Source of the DNA: Chloroflexota bacterium
GTDB lineage: Bacteria > Chloroflexota > Anaerolineae > J036 > Brachytrichaceae
Assembly: GCA_021788625.1 (NCBI GenBank)
Contig: JAJYKL010000007.1
Location: forward strand, 1 to 64,000
DNA: 64,000 nt
Direction: 5' to 3'
Under the pieces are notes generated by a model that worked only from the letters and a program-made list of their open reading frames with translations, was not told the DNA's origin and searched no databases. The position numbers and the translations under genes were made by a program. Each line of letters starts with the position of its first letter. Position 1 is the first letter of the stretch. Shown piece by piece: positions 47,551 through 57,451 of the stretch.

Positions 47551-49224
47551 ATGGCTTCACCTCGCTATACCTTGGGAATAGATTTCGGAACGCTTTCAGG
47601 GCGTGCGGTGCTGGTAAGAATTTCTGACGGTGCGGAGATTGCCACGGCTGTCAGCGAGTACACCCACGGCGTCATCGACGAGCGCTTACCTGAAGCGAAC
47701 ATCGCACTGGACCCCGACTGGGCACTGCAAGACCCAGAAGACTATTTACGCGTGTTGTCCGAAGCCGTGCCAGGTGTGCTCAAACAGGCAGGTGTGACAG
47801 CGGAGGATGTGGTCGGTGTGGGGATCGATTTCACCGCCTGCACCATGATGCCCACCTTGAAAGATGGCACGCCGCTGTGCAACCTGCCCAGATTTCGGAC
47901 CAATCCGCATGCCTGGGTGAAACTATGGAAACACCATGCGGCGCAGCCCGAGGCGGACGCGATTAACGCCACAGCGCGCGACATGAATGAGTCGTGGCTG
48001 CCGCGCTACGGCGGTAAGATATCGTCGGAGTGGTTTTTCCCTAAAGCATTGCAGATTCTGCATGATGCGCCTGATGTATATGAGGCTGCGGACCGCCTGC
48101 TGGAGGCAGCGGACTGGCTGGTGTGGCAGCTCACAGGCGTCGAGACCCGCAACACCTGTACCGCCGGATACAAAGCCATCTGGTCCAAGCGTGAAGGATT
48201 TCCCAAGCATGAGTTTTTCCGAGCTCTGGATCCACGATTTGAGCGTGTGGTGGATGAGAAAATGAGCCGAAACCTTATGCCAATCGGCGCGCGGGCTGGC
48301 GTGCTCACGCCCAAGGCGGCACACATGACGGGCCTGCGACCCGGTACGCCGGTTGCCGTCGCGAACGTGGACGCGCATGTAGCCGTGCCAGCCTGCGGGG
48401 TCACCAAACCGGGCAGTCTGGTCTCGATCATGGGTACCAGCACGTGCGACATGTTGCTGGCCGGGCAGGAATCCATGATCGAGGGGATGTGCGGCTTTAC
48501 CGAAGACGGCATTGTGCAGGGTTATCTGGGCTATGAAGCCGGTCAGTCATGTGTGGGCGATGGATTTGCCTGGTTCGTGGACAATTGTGTGCCATCCCAA
48601 TACTTCGAAGAAGCAAAATCCTCAGGACGCAGCATCCATCAGGTTCTTGAAGCCTACGCCGCTCAGTTGAAGCCTGGCGAGACGGGCCTGCTGGCATTGG
48701 ACTGGTGGAACGGCAACCGGTCGATCCTGGTCGACGCCGATTTGAGTGCTGTCATGGTTGGCATGACCCTGGCGACCACGGCACCGGAGATGTACCGGGC
48801 ATGGTTGGAGGCAACTGCCTTTGGACGTCGTTTGATTATTGAATCGTTCATCAAAGATGGGTTTAAAGTGAATGAGACCATCGCATGCGGCGGTCTGCCG
48901 GATCGCAATAAGCTGCTGATGCAAATCTACGCTGATGTAACCGGGCTGCCCATTCGGATTGCGGCATCAAATTATGCCTCTGCCCTGGGCAGCGCCATGT
49001 TTGGGGCTGTTGCTGCGGGTGCGGCAGCAGGCGGGTACGACACCATCCAGGATGCTGCTGACCATATGGCGCACATAAAGGACGAGCAGTATATTCCAAA
49101 TCCGGCGAACAAAGACGTATATGATAGGTTATACGCGGAATATGTTCGGCTGCACGACTACTTCGGGCGTGATATGCACAGCACGGTGAAGAATCTGCGC
49201 CAATTGAAGCGTGACGTCAGTTGA
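47551..49224 (+). CDS. araB: Ribulokinase (FGGY carbohydrate kinase)
   Basis: YTLGIDFGTLSGRAVLVRISDG; GIDFTACTMMPTLKDGTPLC; IMGTSTCDMLLA. Confidence 0.9.
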   Translation: MASPRYTLGIDFGTLSGRAVLVRISDGAEIATAVSEYTHGVIDERLPEANIALDPDWALQDPEDYLRVLSEAVPGVLKQAGVTAEDVVGVGIDFTACTMMPTLKDGTPLCNLPRFRTNPHAWVKLWKHHAAQPEADAINATARDMNESWLPRYGGKISSEWFFPKALQILHDAPDVYEAADRLLEAADWLVWQLTGVETRNTCTAGYKAIWSKREGFPKHEFFRALDPRFERVVDEKMSRNLMPIGARAGVLTPKAAHMTGLRPGTPVAVANVDAHVAVPACGVTKPGSLVSIMGTSTCDMLLAGQESMIEGMCGFTEDGIVQGYLGYEAGQSCVGDGFAWFVDNCVPSQYFEEAKSSGRSIHQVLEAYAAQLKPGETGLLALDWWNGNRSILVDADLSAVMVGMTLATTAPEMYRAWLEATAFGRRLIIESFIKDGFKVNETIACGGLPDRNKLLMQIYADVTGLPIRIAASNYASALGSAMFGAVAAGAAAGGYDTIQDAADHMAHIKDEQYIPNPANKDVYDRLYAEYVRLHDYFGRDMHSTVKNLRQLKRDVS

Positions 49225-49261
49225 TCCGGTCGAGTGTTCCAGGCTTGAAGGAGAACGCACC

Positions 49262-50026
49262 ATGCGCAAAATCGCATTACAACTATTTACAGTACGAGAG
49301 GCAGCACAGAAGGATTTCATCGGCACGCTGAAGCACGTCGCTGCAATGGGATATCAGGGTATCGAAGCTGGGGGAAGCCTGGGCGGTCTGCCTGTCAAGG
49401 AGCTTCATAACATCCTTGATGACCTTGGTATGGCTTTCGTTGGTGGGCACATTGGGGTGAGCACTATTCATAGCGGTTTGGAAGCCATGCTGAACGATTA
49501 TGCGGCTCTGGGAGCGCATTACATCGGTACGGCGTATTTACCTGACGAATATCGCAAGGACACGGCAGCCTGGCAACGCGCTGGCCGGCTTTTGGAAAAA
49601 GCGGCCACGATGTGCATCAAACACGACCTGGTCTTCTTCCATCATAACCACAATATGGAGTTCGTTAAGATGGAGGATGGCAGGTATGGCTTTGACGTGC
49701 TGCTGGACTCGACCGATTCGTTCCTCGTCAAGGCAGAACTGGACGTGTACTGGGCTCAGTATGCAGGGGTGGACCCAGTAACCTATCTGAAGCATCTGGG
49801 CAGCCGGGCTCCGCTAGTTCATATCAAGGATATGACATCCGACGAATCTCGCACCTTTGAGATTATCGGTAATGGCACACTGAACTTCCCTGCCATCTTC
49901 GAAGCTGGCGATGCAGCCGGTGTGGATTGGTACATTGTGGAGCAAGACCAGTGCCCGAAAGGCGAATTGGAGAGCGCACGCGAGAGTTATAGCAACATCG
50001 TCGCACGAGGCTGGTTGAGTAAGTGA
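49262..50026 (+). CDS. Sugar phosphate isomerase/epimerase (AP-endonuclease family 2 TIM barrel)
   Basis: MRKIALQLFTVREAAQKDFIGTLKHVAAMGYQGIEAGG; FFHHNHNMEFVK; KAELDVYWAQYAGVDP. Confidence 0.88.
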   Translation: MRKIALQLFTVREAAQKDFIGTLKHVAAMGYQGIEAGGSLGGLPVKELHNILDDLGMAFVGGHIGVSTIHSGLEAMLNDYAALGAHYIGTAYLPDEYRKDTAAWQRAGRLLEKAATMCIKHDLVFFHHNHNMEFVKMEDGRYGFDVLLDSTDSFLVKAELDVYWAQYAGVDPVTYLKHLGSRAPLVHIKDMTSDESRTFEIIGNGTLNFPAIFEAGDAAGVDWYIVEQDQCPKGELESARESYSNIVARGWLSK

Positions 50027-50082
50027 AGTCCTGAATTGGTCACAACATGGCCTGACTTTACTGGTCAGGCTTTGATCCACTT

Positions 50083-50694
50083 GTGAGACAATTCGCAGCT
50101 ATGCAAGTGGATACTGATGTAACGTCAGGCACCTCGGCGGAACCTGATCAAACCTCTCCGCAACAGCGAGGCAAGGCCGTTTTGCGGGATATCGTAGAGA
50201 CGATAGCCCTTTTTATTGTCGTCTTTACGCTGTCCCAGGTGCTGCTGGGTAATTTCATGATCGAGCAGCGCAGCGCCTACCCCCACTTCATCCCTGGTGA
50301 CCGCATTCTGGTGGACAAAGTGCTCTATCACCTGACCGGATTGCAGCGCGGCGACATGATTGTTGGGCGCTGGCAGGACGACCCGACTGACGTGTTTAAG
50401 CGGGTCATCGGCCTGCCTGGCGAAACGGTGCAGATTGAAAACAACCGTGTAGTGATTGACGGAAAAGTATTGCCCGAGCCCTATCTGGAGCCGGGGGTTT
50501 ATACCCAACCAGACGGGGTGGGTAAGTGGGTACTCGGTCCAAATGAGTACTTCGTAATGGGAGATAACCGCCTGGATAGCGGTGATTCCCGGCAACATGG
50601 ACCGATGATGGCATCCGACATCGTTGGCCGTGCCTGGCTGCGGTACTGGCCCATCAGTAAGTTCATGTTAATCACCAACCCGGATGGAGGGTGA
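50083..50694 (+). CDS. lepB: Signal peptidase I
   Basis: EQRSAYPHFIPGDRILVDKVLY; RGDMIVGRW; FKRVIGLPGETV; YFVMGDNRLDSGDSR. Confidence 0.92.
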   Translation: MRQFAAMQVDTDVTSGTSAEPDQTSPQQRGKAVLRDIVETIALFIVVFTLSQVLLGNFMIEQRSAYPHFIPGDRILVDKVLYHLTGLQRGDMIVGRWQDDPTDVFKRVIGLPGETVQIENNRVVIDGKVLPEPYLEPGVYTQPDGVGKWVLGPNEYFVMGDNRLDSGDSRQHGPMMASDIVGRAWLRYWPISKFMLITNPDGG

Positions 50695-51344
50695 TCGGGA
50701 TGCTGGATGAACTGCGCCGTCAGGTTTGCTCGCTGCACATGGAATTGACCCGTTACAACCTGGTGGTGTGGACCATGGGGAATGTCAGCGCGCGAGACCC
50801 GCAATCCAACCTTGTCGTCATCAAGCCCAGCGGCGTGCGGTACGAGTCAATGAAGCCCGCAGATATGGTGATCGTCGACCTGGATGGCAACGTGGTGGAA
50901 GGAGCCTACAAGTACTCCAGCGACACCCTCACCCACCTGTACATTTACCGGCACCGCCCCGACGTGAATGGAGTCGTTCACACTCATTCAACATTTGCCA
51001 CGGCCTTCGCTGCTGTGGGTAAGCCCATCCCCTGTTTCCTGACAGGCATGGCTGACGAGTTTGGAGGGGAGATTCCATTAGGCGGGTTTTGCCTGATCGG
51101 CGGAATTGAGATTGGAAAAGTCATCATCGAGCGCATCGGCGCAAGCAAAGCGATCCTGATGCAGAACCATGGCCTTTTCACCATCGGCAAGACCGGCGAA
51201 GAAGCTGTGAAGGCGGCAGTCATGGCCGAAGATGCCGCTCGTACCTCATTCTATGCGCTCCAACTGGGCACACCAATCCTTATTGAACCGCAGAATATTG
51301 CACGGCTTTACGAGCGCTATACGAATGTATATGGTCAGCAGTGA
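50691..51344 (+). CDS. Class II aldolase / L-ribulose-5-phosphate 4-epimerase-like
   Basis: WTMGNVSARD; VIKPSGVRYESMKPADMVIVDLDG; VVHTHSTFATAFA; ILMQNHGLFTIGKTGEEAVKAA. Confidence 0.88.
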   Translation: MIGMLDELRRQVCSLHMELTRYNLVVWTMGNVSARDPQSNLVVIKPSGVRYESMKPADMVIVDLDGNVVEGAYKYSSDTLTHLYIYRHRPDVNGVVHTHSTFATAFAAVGKPIPCFLTGMADEFGGEIPLGGFCLIGGIEIGKVIIERIGASKAILMQNHGLFTIGKTGEEAVKAAVMAEDAARTSFYALQLGTPILIEPQNIARLYERYTNVYGQQ

Positions 51345-51410
51345 GCCTCCGGTTATGGAGCCCTGCTGGAAGCGTAATTGAGATTTATGTCGCGATCGGG
51401 AAGAGCGTAT

Positions 51411-53450
51411 TCAGCCTGCTGCACGCTGGTTTAGTAAGCCCAGGATATTCACGGCGATCACATCAGGCATGATGCCGGCGCCTCCATAGTTCCCGGTTGT
51501 GGTGTTGTGCGTGTCGGCGAACAGGTCGTCCATCAATCCGGCCTGGTAGGCAGGTAGAGTGTCCGGCAGGTTGTGCGGTCGCCAGTTGTCTTCCGTATGG
51601 TCAATCATCCAGCGCAGTGCAGCCGTGGTCACACCCTCCTGCACTCGACGCCAGTCGATATCCGGATCGATGGTGGACCAGTCGATGCCAAAGTGCAGCG
51701 ACTGCGCGAAGGTCTCCAACACCTCCCACTGTACGTGATCGCGTACCCAGTTGGCGAAATACCAGTCGCTGGCACATAGGCAGGGCTTGGTGTTGTAAAG
51801 CATCGGCAGGTTCCTGGGTTGCCACAGGTGTGTAAACGGCAGTAATGACCGGATCCAATGTATGGCCTGTGCACGGTAACGCTCATCGTTGAAGGCGCGA
51901 TATCCCAGCTCGTATGCGACGGCTGCATGCCCGGCCGCCAGCAGGTTGGGGCTGTGCAGCGGTGTTTCCCAGAAATCGCCTCCCTCTGGCCGTTTCAGCG
52001 GCAGGCAGTAGTCGAGCGCCCGATGCGCTGCCTGGCGGAAGGCGTCTTCACCGGTCGCCTCAGCTAACGTAAGCAGCTCGATGACCGGCGTAATCGAGAT
52101 GTCGAGAGCCGTATCGTGAGCCTTGCCCATCGGCTCGAGGTATTCGCGCGCCACGACAAAATCATCTTTCACCCAATGGCGGCCGTCGGGATCGAATGGA
52201 AACGAGCCGTCTTCACGCTGGTAGCCTGCCAGTTGACGCCCCTGTTTGAGCAGCTCGTCACGATTGCCCCTCAGCCTGTTACTGCGAGGCGCTTCACGGA
52301 AGCCCGGTTGCGTTCGACACCAATCCAGCTTTCGACGCAAGGAAAGCGCCAGCGGACTCTCCGGATCGCGTTTCAGATAGTCGTCTAGGAAACGCGGCGC
52401 ACTGGGGTGAAAACCGTTGGACCGCTGAGCGTTACCGAAACCTTCGCCATCACGCCAGAAGCGCGTATCGTATGCTCGAGCGATGCGATCCAGTGCGTCA
52501 GGAAGCGGCCAGCGAGCCTGTGGCTGCGGCAGGCCATGCCGCTGGATCCAGTTCACAACAACGGACAGGCTGTCACCGCCAGTCAGAAAGACTTCTGCAT
52601 CAAAATCTATTCTTTGTTCCGGGTGCAACTCGAGCGGTGGATCCGCCCAGATGGCATTTTCGTGGCTCTCCACATCCACGCTGGGGATCATCAGACCAAA
52701 CAGATGGTTATTACGGCGGTCGACAAAGTTTGGCGAAGCAAAGACCGGTTGTGGGTTCTGCTGGCGTGTATTGAACCATTGCGAGACGACGGTATTCGGA
52801 TCCCATGCCAGGCCGATTCCTGTTTGCTGGTAGCTGAGTGCCATAAGAGGGATGGCAACTTTATTGGGGTGCGGAATAACACGTAACGCCCAGGGGTCTT
52901 TAAACCAGTCCGTCCCGCTCGACCACTCATCGCTCAGCAGCCACTCAACGCCAGGGAATATGGCATCGTCTTTTTGGGTTCCGAAAGCATCCTGACCGAT
53001 TTTCAACCATGGCCCGCGCACATAACGGGCATACTGATTTGCCTGCGAAATGAGCCGGTATGAGAGCCGCAGGATGGGAACGTCTGCATCGAGGGTGATG
53101 GTTACGACCCCTCGCATGGCATGCTCTGTCAGTGGGTAGTTTATCCAATTCTCAAATGAGGTCCCACGCAATTTCTCTTTGATGAGCAGAGATTCGACGT
53201 GAAAAATCAGTTGCTGACCGCTGGGCACACTACGCTGCTCATAACTTTGAGCCTCGAGCCGCATTGGAATTTCCTGGTCTCGTAATAGCAACTCACCAAG
53301 GTGGTCCAGTACAGCAATGAAGCGTCCAGACTGGTCGGAGAGTTCACCCCAACCCCAGCCAGTCAATCGTTTATAGACATCCAGGCGTAGATGGTTATTT
53401 TGCAGCGTAACCGACTCGCCGCCGTAACTGGCATGCTGATAGCGCGGCAT
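51411..53450 (-). CDS. Uncharacterised 679-aa protein, glycoside-hydrolase/alpha-alpha-toroid-like
   Basis: Long ORF with a clear start; C-terminal repeats of helical aromatic-rich segments. No family recognised with confidence. Confidence 0.6.
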   Translation of the reverse strand: MPRYQHASYGGESVTLQNNHLRLDVYKRLTGWGWGELSDQSGRFIAVLDHLGELLLRDQEIPMRLEAQSYEQRSVPSGQQLIFHVESLLIKEKLRGTSFENWINYPLTEHAMRGVVTITLDADVPILRLSYRLISQANQYARYVRGPWLKIGQDAFGTQKDDAIFPGVEWLLSDEWSSGTDWFKDPWALRVIPHPNKVAIPLMALSYQQTGIGLAWDPNTVVSQWFNTRQQNPQPVFASPNFVDRRNNHLFGLMIPSVDVESHENAIWADPPLELHPEQRIDFDAEVFLTGGDSLSVVVNWIQRHGLPQPQARWPLPDALDRIARAYDTRFWRDGEGFGNAQRSNGFHPSAPRFLDDYLKRDPESPLALSLRRKLDWCRTQPGFREAPRSNRLRGNRDELLKQGRQLAGYQREDGSFPFDPDGRHWVKDDFVVAREYLEPMGKAHDTALDISITPVIELLTLAEATGEDAFRQAAHRALDYCLPLKRPEGGDFWETPLHSPNLLAAGHAAVAYELGYRAFNDERYRAQAIHWIRSLLPFTHLWQPRNLPMLYNTKPCLCASDWYFANWVRDHVQWEVLETFAQSLHFGIDWSTIDPDIDWRRVQEGVTTAALRWMIDHTEDNWRPHNLPDTLPAYQAGLMDDLFADTHNTTTGNYGGAGIMPDVIAVNILGLLNQRAAG

Positions 53451-53468
53451 ATATGCTCCTTAGGTGCT

Positions 53469-54266
53469 TCAGGCCTGTTCAACCTGATGAACGCGGTTAA
53501 AAAACTCCTGCTGTAATGCAGGAGCCACCTGGTCGGCTTTGACTTTGGCGATGAACTCCGCGAAAGCATCCACCAGCAGCCGCTGCAGAGCACGACCTTT
53601 CTCAGCCGTAGCAGGGCGTGCGTCGCCGGCGTAATGATCTGGATGGTTCGCGTACCAGCTCACTCCGCTAAAGTTGCCTGGCACGCCAGCCAGACGACCT
53701 AATGGCTCAGCCGGTTGTTCGGGCACGCGCTCCATCTTCACCAGGTGGGGATGATTGGCCAGCGAGATACTCGTCTCGCACTCGCAGGCGTGGCCATGGT
53801 ATTTCGTCTCCAGCAGGGCAGCCCACTCCGCATGGCGATTGCCCGATAACGAGTCAACATAATAATAGAGCACGTATGGTTTTTGCTCCCAAAGGCTGGA
53901 CTGTGCCAGGAACGGCAGTAGATGAGAATTCCCGCCATGTGCATTGTGCAGGATGATCTTGTGGAACCCGTTGCGCCCAATTTCATCTAAAACACCCTGC
54001 AGCAACTCAAGCAGCAGGATGGGACGGAGTGTCAGCGCGCCTGGAAAACAGCGCGCCTCGTAAATCTGACCAAAGTAAAAGGGCGGGAACACTACAGCGG
54101 GTTCTTTTTCAGCCGCCAGACATGCCAGGCGGTGTCCATTTAGAAAGTCGGTGCCCAGAGGCAGGTGTTCACTATGTTTCTCCAGGACACCGAAAGAAAG
54201 AATACATACGCCCGTGCTGCGCACGGCGACGGCGAAGTCGGTGGAGGTCAAGTTTTCCCACTGCAT
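53469..54266 (-). CDS. Creatininase family protein
   Basis: FGVLEKHSEHLPLGTDFLNG and IILHNAHGGNSHLLP metal-binding motifs. Confidence 0.9.
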   Translation of the reverse strand: MQWENLTSTDFAVAVRSTGVCILSFGVLEKHSEHLPLGTDFLNGHRLACLAAEKEPAVVFPPFYFGQIYEARCFPGALTLRPILLLELLQGVLDEIGRNGFHKIILHNAHGGNSHLLPFLAQSSLWEQKPYVLYYYVDSLSGNRHAEWAALLETKYHGHACECETSISLANHPHLVKMERVPEQPAEPLGRLAGVPGNFSGVSWYANHPDHYAGDARPATAEKGRALQRLLVDAFAEFIAKVKADQVAPALQQEFFNRVHQVEQA

Positions 54267-54314
54267 ACTATCTCCTTATATCCACTCCGTAACAGTTACC
54301 CGGTCGGGGATGGA

Positions 54315-56894
54315 TTAACGCGACGGTGGAATATGATGGCTGGGATGGTCAGTGGCTGGGGAGTGCGGGTGAAGGTATCCCAGCTCGTGCATGCGGTTAT
54401 GCAGACTGCGATGTGCAGAAATCAGCTCCAACCGCATGCGCTTGTAAATCAGATCTTCGGCACGCGTGCCGACCGTGTCGAGGTACGCCAGCGCCCCCTC
54501 GATTTGCTCCAGAATCGTGACAGCATCGGCAGCTGCGAGAAGGGGCGATCCCTCCATTTTCACCAACACGGGCGACGAGTGGGCAGCAATGATCTCAGTC
54601 TGATGCGAGTACTTGCCACGAACCAGCAAAGCCAACCAGGAGCTTCGCTCAAGGGGAATCGACCAGTGACCGGAAGCTTCGCCGAGTGTCACGCTAACAC
54701 TCTCGCGGATTTCTCCATTTATGACCAATTCCACACGTGTGAGGGGGATGGTCACACTGGCAACCTGCCATGTCACGTCGAACGTTCCACCACCCCGAGG
54801 CACCGGGATGCGACTGCCCATCGGTCTGCCATTCACCATGAAGTCCAGCAATGGCCCATAAGTAACAAACGTTTCAGCGCGGCGTATGGCCTGCATCCAT
54901 GATTGATAGTTAAAGATCGTTCCGGGGTCGATGCGCGCATAGGTACGCACGGTGCCAACGGCCGTGTCGGAAGACATTTTATCTGTTCCACCACATGCTG
55001 CGACCATATAGCCGCAGTTCAGGTAGCGATACCAGTCGGAGACGGAATACGGGTCAATGCCGCGATAGAGATCACCCCATGAAGTCATCTCCAACGCGTC
55101 CACATTACCAGAAACGATGGTGGCGGCGTGCTCGGCGCGTGGATTGGGAAAGTGCGGCAGTACGACCAGCCCGCCTTGATGTTTGCACTGGCGAGCCCAC
55201 TCGGTCAACAAGGACTCGATCGGATCGCCCATGGCAGATTCGTCGGGGCCGCCTGTCGTCATGGGGGCGATGATCCGGCCTCCATATCCCAGCAGCGAGA
55301 TGTGTCCCAGCACATGTTGACGATTCTCAGTGCCAACCCGCACCAGGTACTCACCGTCACCGCCGCTCTCGCTCGAGCCCCAGGTTGTGTGACCGTCGAA
55401 GTCACCCACATTGGTCATCAGCTCGCCCCACTGGCTGGCCAGCAGGTTCACCACATTCACCCCCTCGGCAGAACCTTCCAGTAATGCCGAGATGGGTGAG
55501 AGGAAATGCACGTGCGTATCAGCCGTGACCCAGCCTTTTTCGCGCCAATGAAGCGCCTTTTCCAGCTCTATGACGATCTCGGTTGTAGTGGGCGTCACAT
55601 CGAAGATAAGCCGTTGCGGGCGTATCTCAAATCCCTTTGACACCTCGATATAAACCTTCCCCAGCGGCAGGTCCAGGGTCGTCTCGCCTGCGATGTAGGT
55701 ACAGGCATGCAAGGCCTGATGATAAAAATCGACGCTGTAGTCTTCGAACCAGGCAGGATTCGGGATGCGGTGGCGATCGACCGGCGCCAGGTACTCACCC
55801 GCCTGACCGTGCACGTGCAGCTTTACTGGAACAGGTTGAGTGGAACCCTGGACCACAACACGCAACGTGACGCGTTGTGACTGTGGAGCGACAGGCTCCA
55901 GAAACGTCCCAACCTGTCCGGCCTCTACTTCGGCGACCGGAACCGTCTTGCCGCCTGGCAGATGGAAGCGCGCATCGGGATGGCAGGCATACTCGACGAT
56001 CACCTGGCGCTCTGAGCGGGTGGGCAACTGGTTGTTATCACTGTGTTCCCATTGCTCAAGCGGGTACATCAACCTCGGTTGAGCCGAGATGACCTGACCC
56101 ATGTCGATCTGAATCTGACTCAATTGGCCATCCGCATCCAGGGTGGGATCGAAAGTCATCCCTTCGGGCAGCGTGAAAATGAGCTTGCGCCGATTGCGCC
56201 AACGCAGGGGCTGCGAGCTGACATCGCCTGCCGTAAGGGCAGAGATCACCAGTACACCGCTAACCGGCTCGAAACTGACGCTGCTGATGGATAAATCAGG
56301 ATGGGGATTTTCCCACGCATAAAGCCAGCTTACGAAAGCCGAAGAATCTCGCGGATCGACGCGTGTCTGCGACACTCCCCAAAAGCCTACCGTCTGCTCG
56401 TGCGAGGCTCGCAGGGACATGGGTTTATGGATGGCCACGGCTTCAAAGCAGTTTTCGCCCCAATTGCGCTGGAAGGTACCCAGATGGTGACGCCGGCGGA
56501 TGGCGATGCGTTCCTGAGTCCCATCACTGTAGGACACAACATAGGTCGCGGCAAGCTCTCCCAATTGCCCATGCCCGCGCGATGCCATGATGAAGCCCTG
56601 GTCATTGTATGGATCGGGTCGCATGTCTGACGTGTGAAGAAACACCAGTTGCCGCGCCTGGAACGGAGCGAACTCGATACGCACAGGCTTATCCGCCAGG
56701 ATGATCGGAGTGCGTACCGTAAAGGGAATCCCCCAGCCTGTCACATCACCGCGAGCGGCTTGAGGTATGGCGGCGATCAGAGACGCGGAAACCCCGAAAG
56801 CGCCTAGATTGTCGAAGGTCGCGTTGCCCTCAAACGGGACAGGCACAAAGCAAGGTGACGTGGCACCATCGCGATACGCGTTCAGCGTGGACAT
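54315..56894 (-). CDS. CehA/McbA-type (PHP-like) metallohydrolase
   Basis: GWVTADTHVHFLSPISALLEGSAEGVNVVNLL; long beta-rich N-terminus; start at ATG 56894. Confidence 0.8.
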   Translation of the reverse strand: MSTLNAYRDGATSPCFVPVPFEGNATFDNLGAFGVSASLIAAIPQAARGDVTGWGIPFTVRTPIILADKPVRIEFAPFQARQLVFLHTSDMRPDPYNDQGFIMASRGHGQLGELAATYVVSYSDGTQERIAIRRRHHLGTFQRNWGENCFEAVAIHKPMSLRASHEQTVGFWGVSQTRVDPRDSSAFVSWLYAWENPHPDLSISSVSFEPVSGVLVISALTAGDVSSQPLRWRNRRKLIFTLPEGMTFDPTLDADGQLSQIQIDMGQVISAQPRLMYPLEQWEHSDNNQLPTRSERQVIVEYACHPDARFHLPGGKTVPVAEVEAGQVGTFLEPVAPQSQRVTLRVVVQGSTQPVPVKLHVHGQAGEYLAPVDRHRIPNPAWFEDYSVDFYHQALHACTYIAGETTLDLPLGKVYIEVSKGFEIRPQRLIFDVTPTTTEIVIELEKALHWREKGWVTADTHVHFLSPISALLEGSAEGVNVVNLLASQWGELMTNVGDFDGHTTWGSSESGGDGEYLVRVGTENRQHVLGHISLLGYGGRIIAPMTTGGPDESAMGDPIESLLTEWARQCKHQGGLVVLPHFPNPRAEHAATIVSGNVDALEMTSWGDLYRGIDPYSVSDWYRYLNCGYMVAACGGTDKMSSDTAVGTVRTYARIDPGTIFNYQSWMQAIRRAETFVTYGPLLDFMVNGRPMGSRIPVPRGGGTFDVTWQVASVTIPLTRVELVINGEIRESVSVTLGEASGHWSIPLERSSWLALLVRGKYSHQTEIIAAHSSPVLVKMEGSPLLAAADAVTILEQIEGALAYLDTVGTRAEDLIYKRMRLELISAHRSLHNRMHELGYLHPHSPATDHPSHHIPPSR

Positions 56895-56916
56895 GGTCAA
56901 ACTCCTTGACGGTTCC

Positions 56917-57369
56917 CTAAATGTTAAGACGATAACGGCATTTTTGGCGTTCACCATCCCGATACATTTCGGTGCTGGGAGGTAGATCGACGACCTCAAC
57001 CAGTTGCGCCCCAACGATCTCACACGTACGCCGCGATGCGTAGTTGTCGGGGTTGCAGGTGATCCATAGCGTATGTAAATTGTGCTGCCGGGCCAGTGGG
57101 ATGAGCAACCGACACGAACGGGCCGCGTAGCGATGGCCACGGTATGGCGCGTGTACACGGTAGCCGATATGCCCAGCATACATCACGATGTGCTCGATGT
57201 TTCCGACCCGTAACTCGATATTTCCGATTTCCTGGTACTGGCCTACCAGGGTCATGCTGAACCGATAGGTTGGGACATAGCCATGCGATTCGTCTCCAGG
57301 ATATTTGAAGGCGAGCACTAACTCCAGCTCGCCATCCACCAACCTGCCGGGGTTCAGAAATCTGAACAT
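56917..57369 (-). CDS. GNAT family N-acetyltransferase
   Basis: GHIGYRVHAPYRGHRYAARSCRLLIPLARQHNLHTLWITCNPDNYASRRTCEIVGAQLVE. Confidence 0.88.
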   Translation of the reverse strand: MFRFLNPGRLVDGELELVLAFKYPGDESHGYVPTYRFSMTLVGQYQEIGNIELRVGNIEHIVMYAGHIGYRVHAPYRGHRYAARSCRLLIPLARQHNLHTLWITCNPDNYASRRTCEIVGAQLVEVVDLPPSTEMYRDGERQKCRYRLNI

Positions 57370-57451
57370 GTATTTGTATGGTACAGCGTTAGCAAATATC
57401 GGCAAGCAAGTTTACCAGCACCCCAATGGGTATTGGCGACTGGAATCGATC

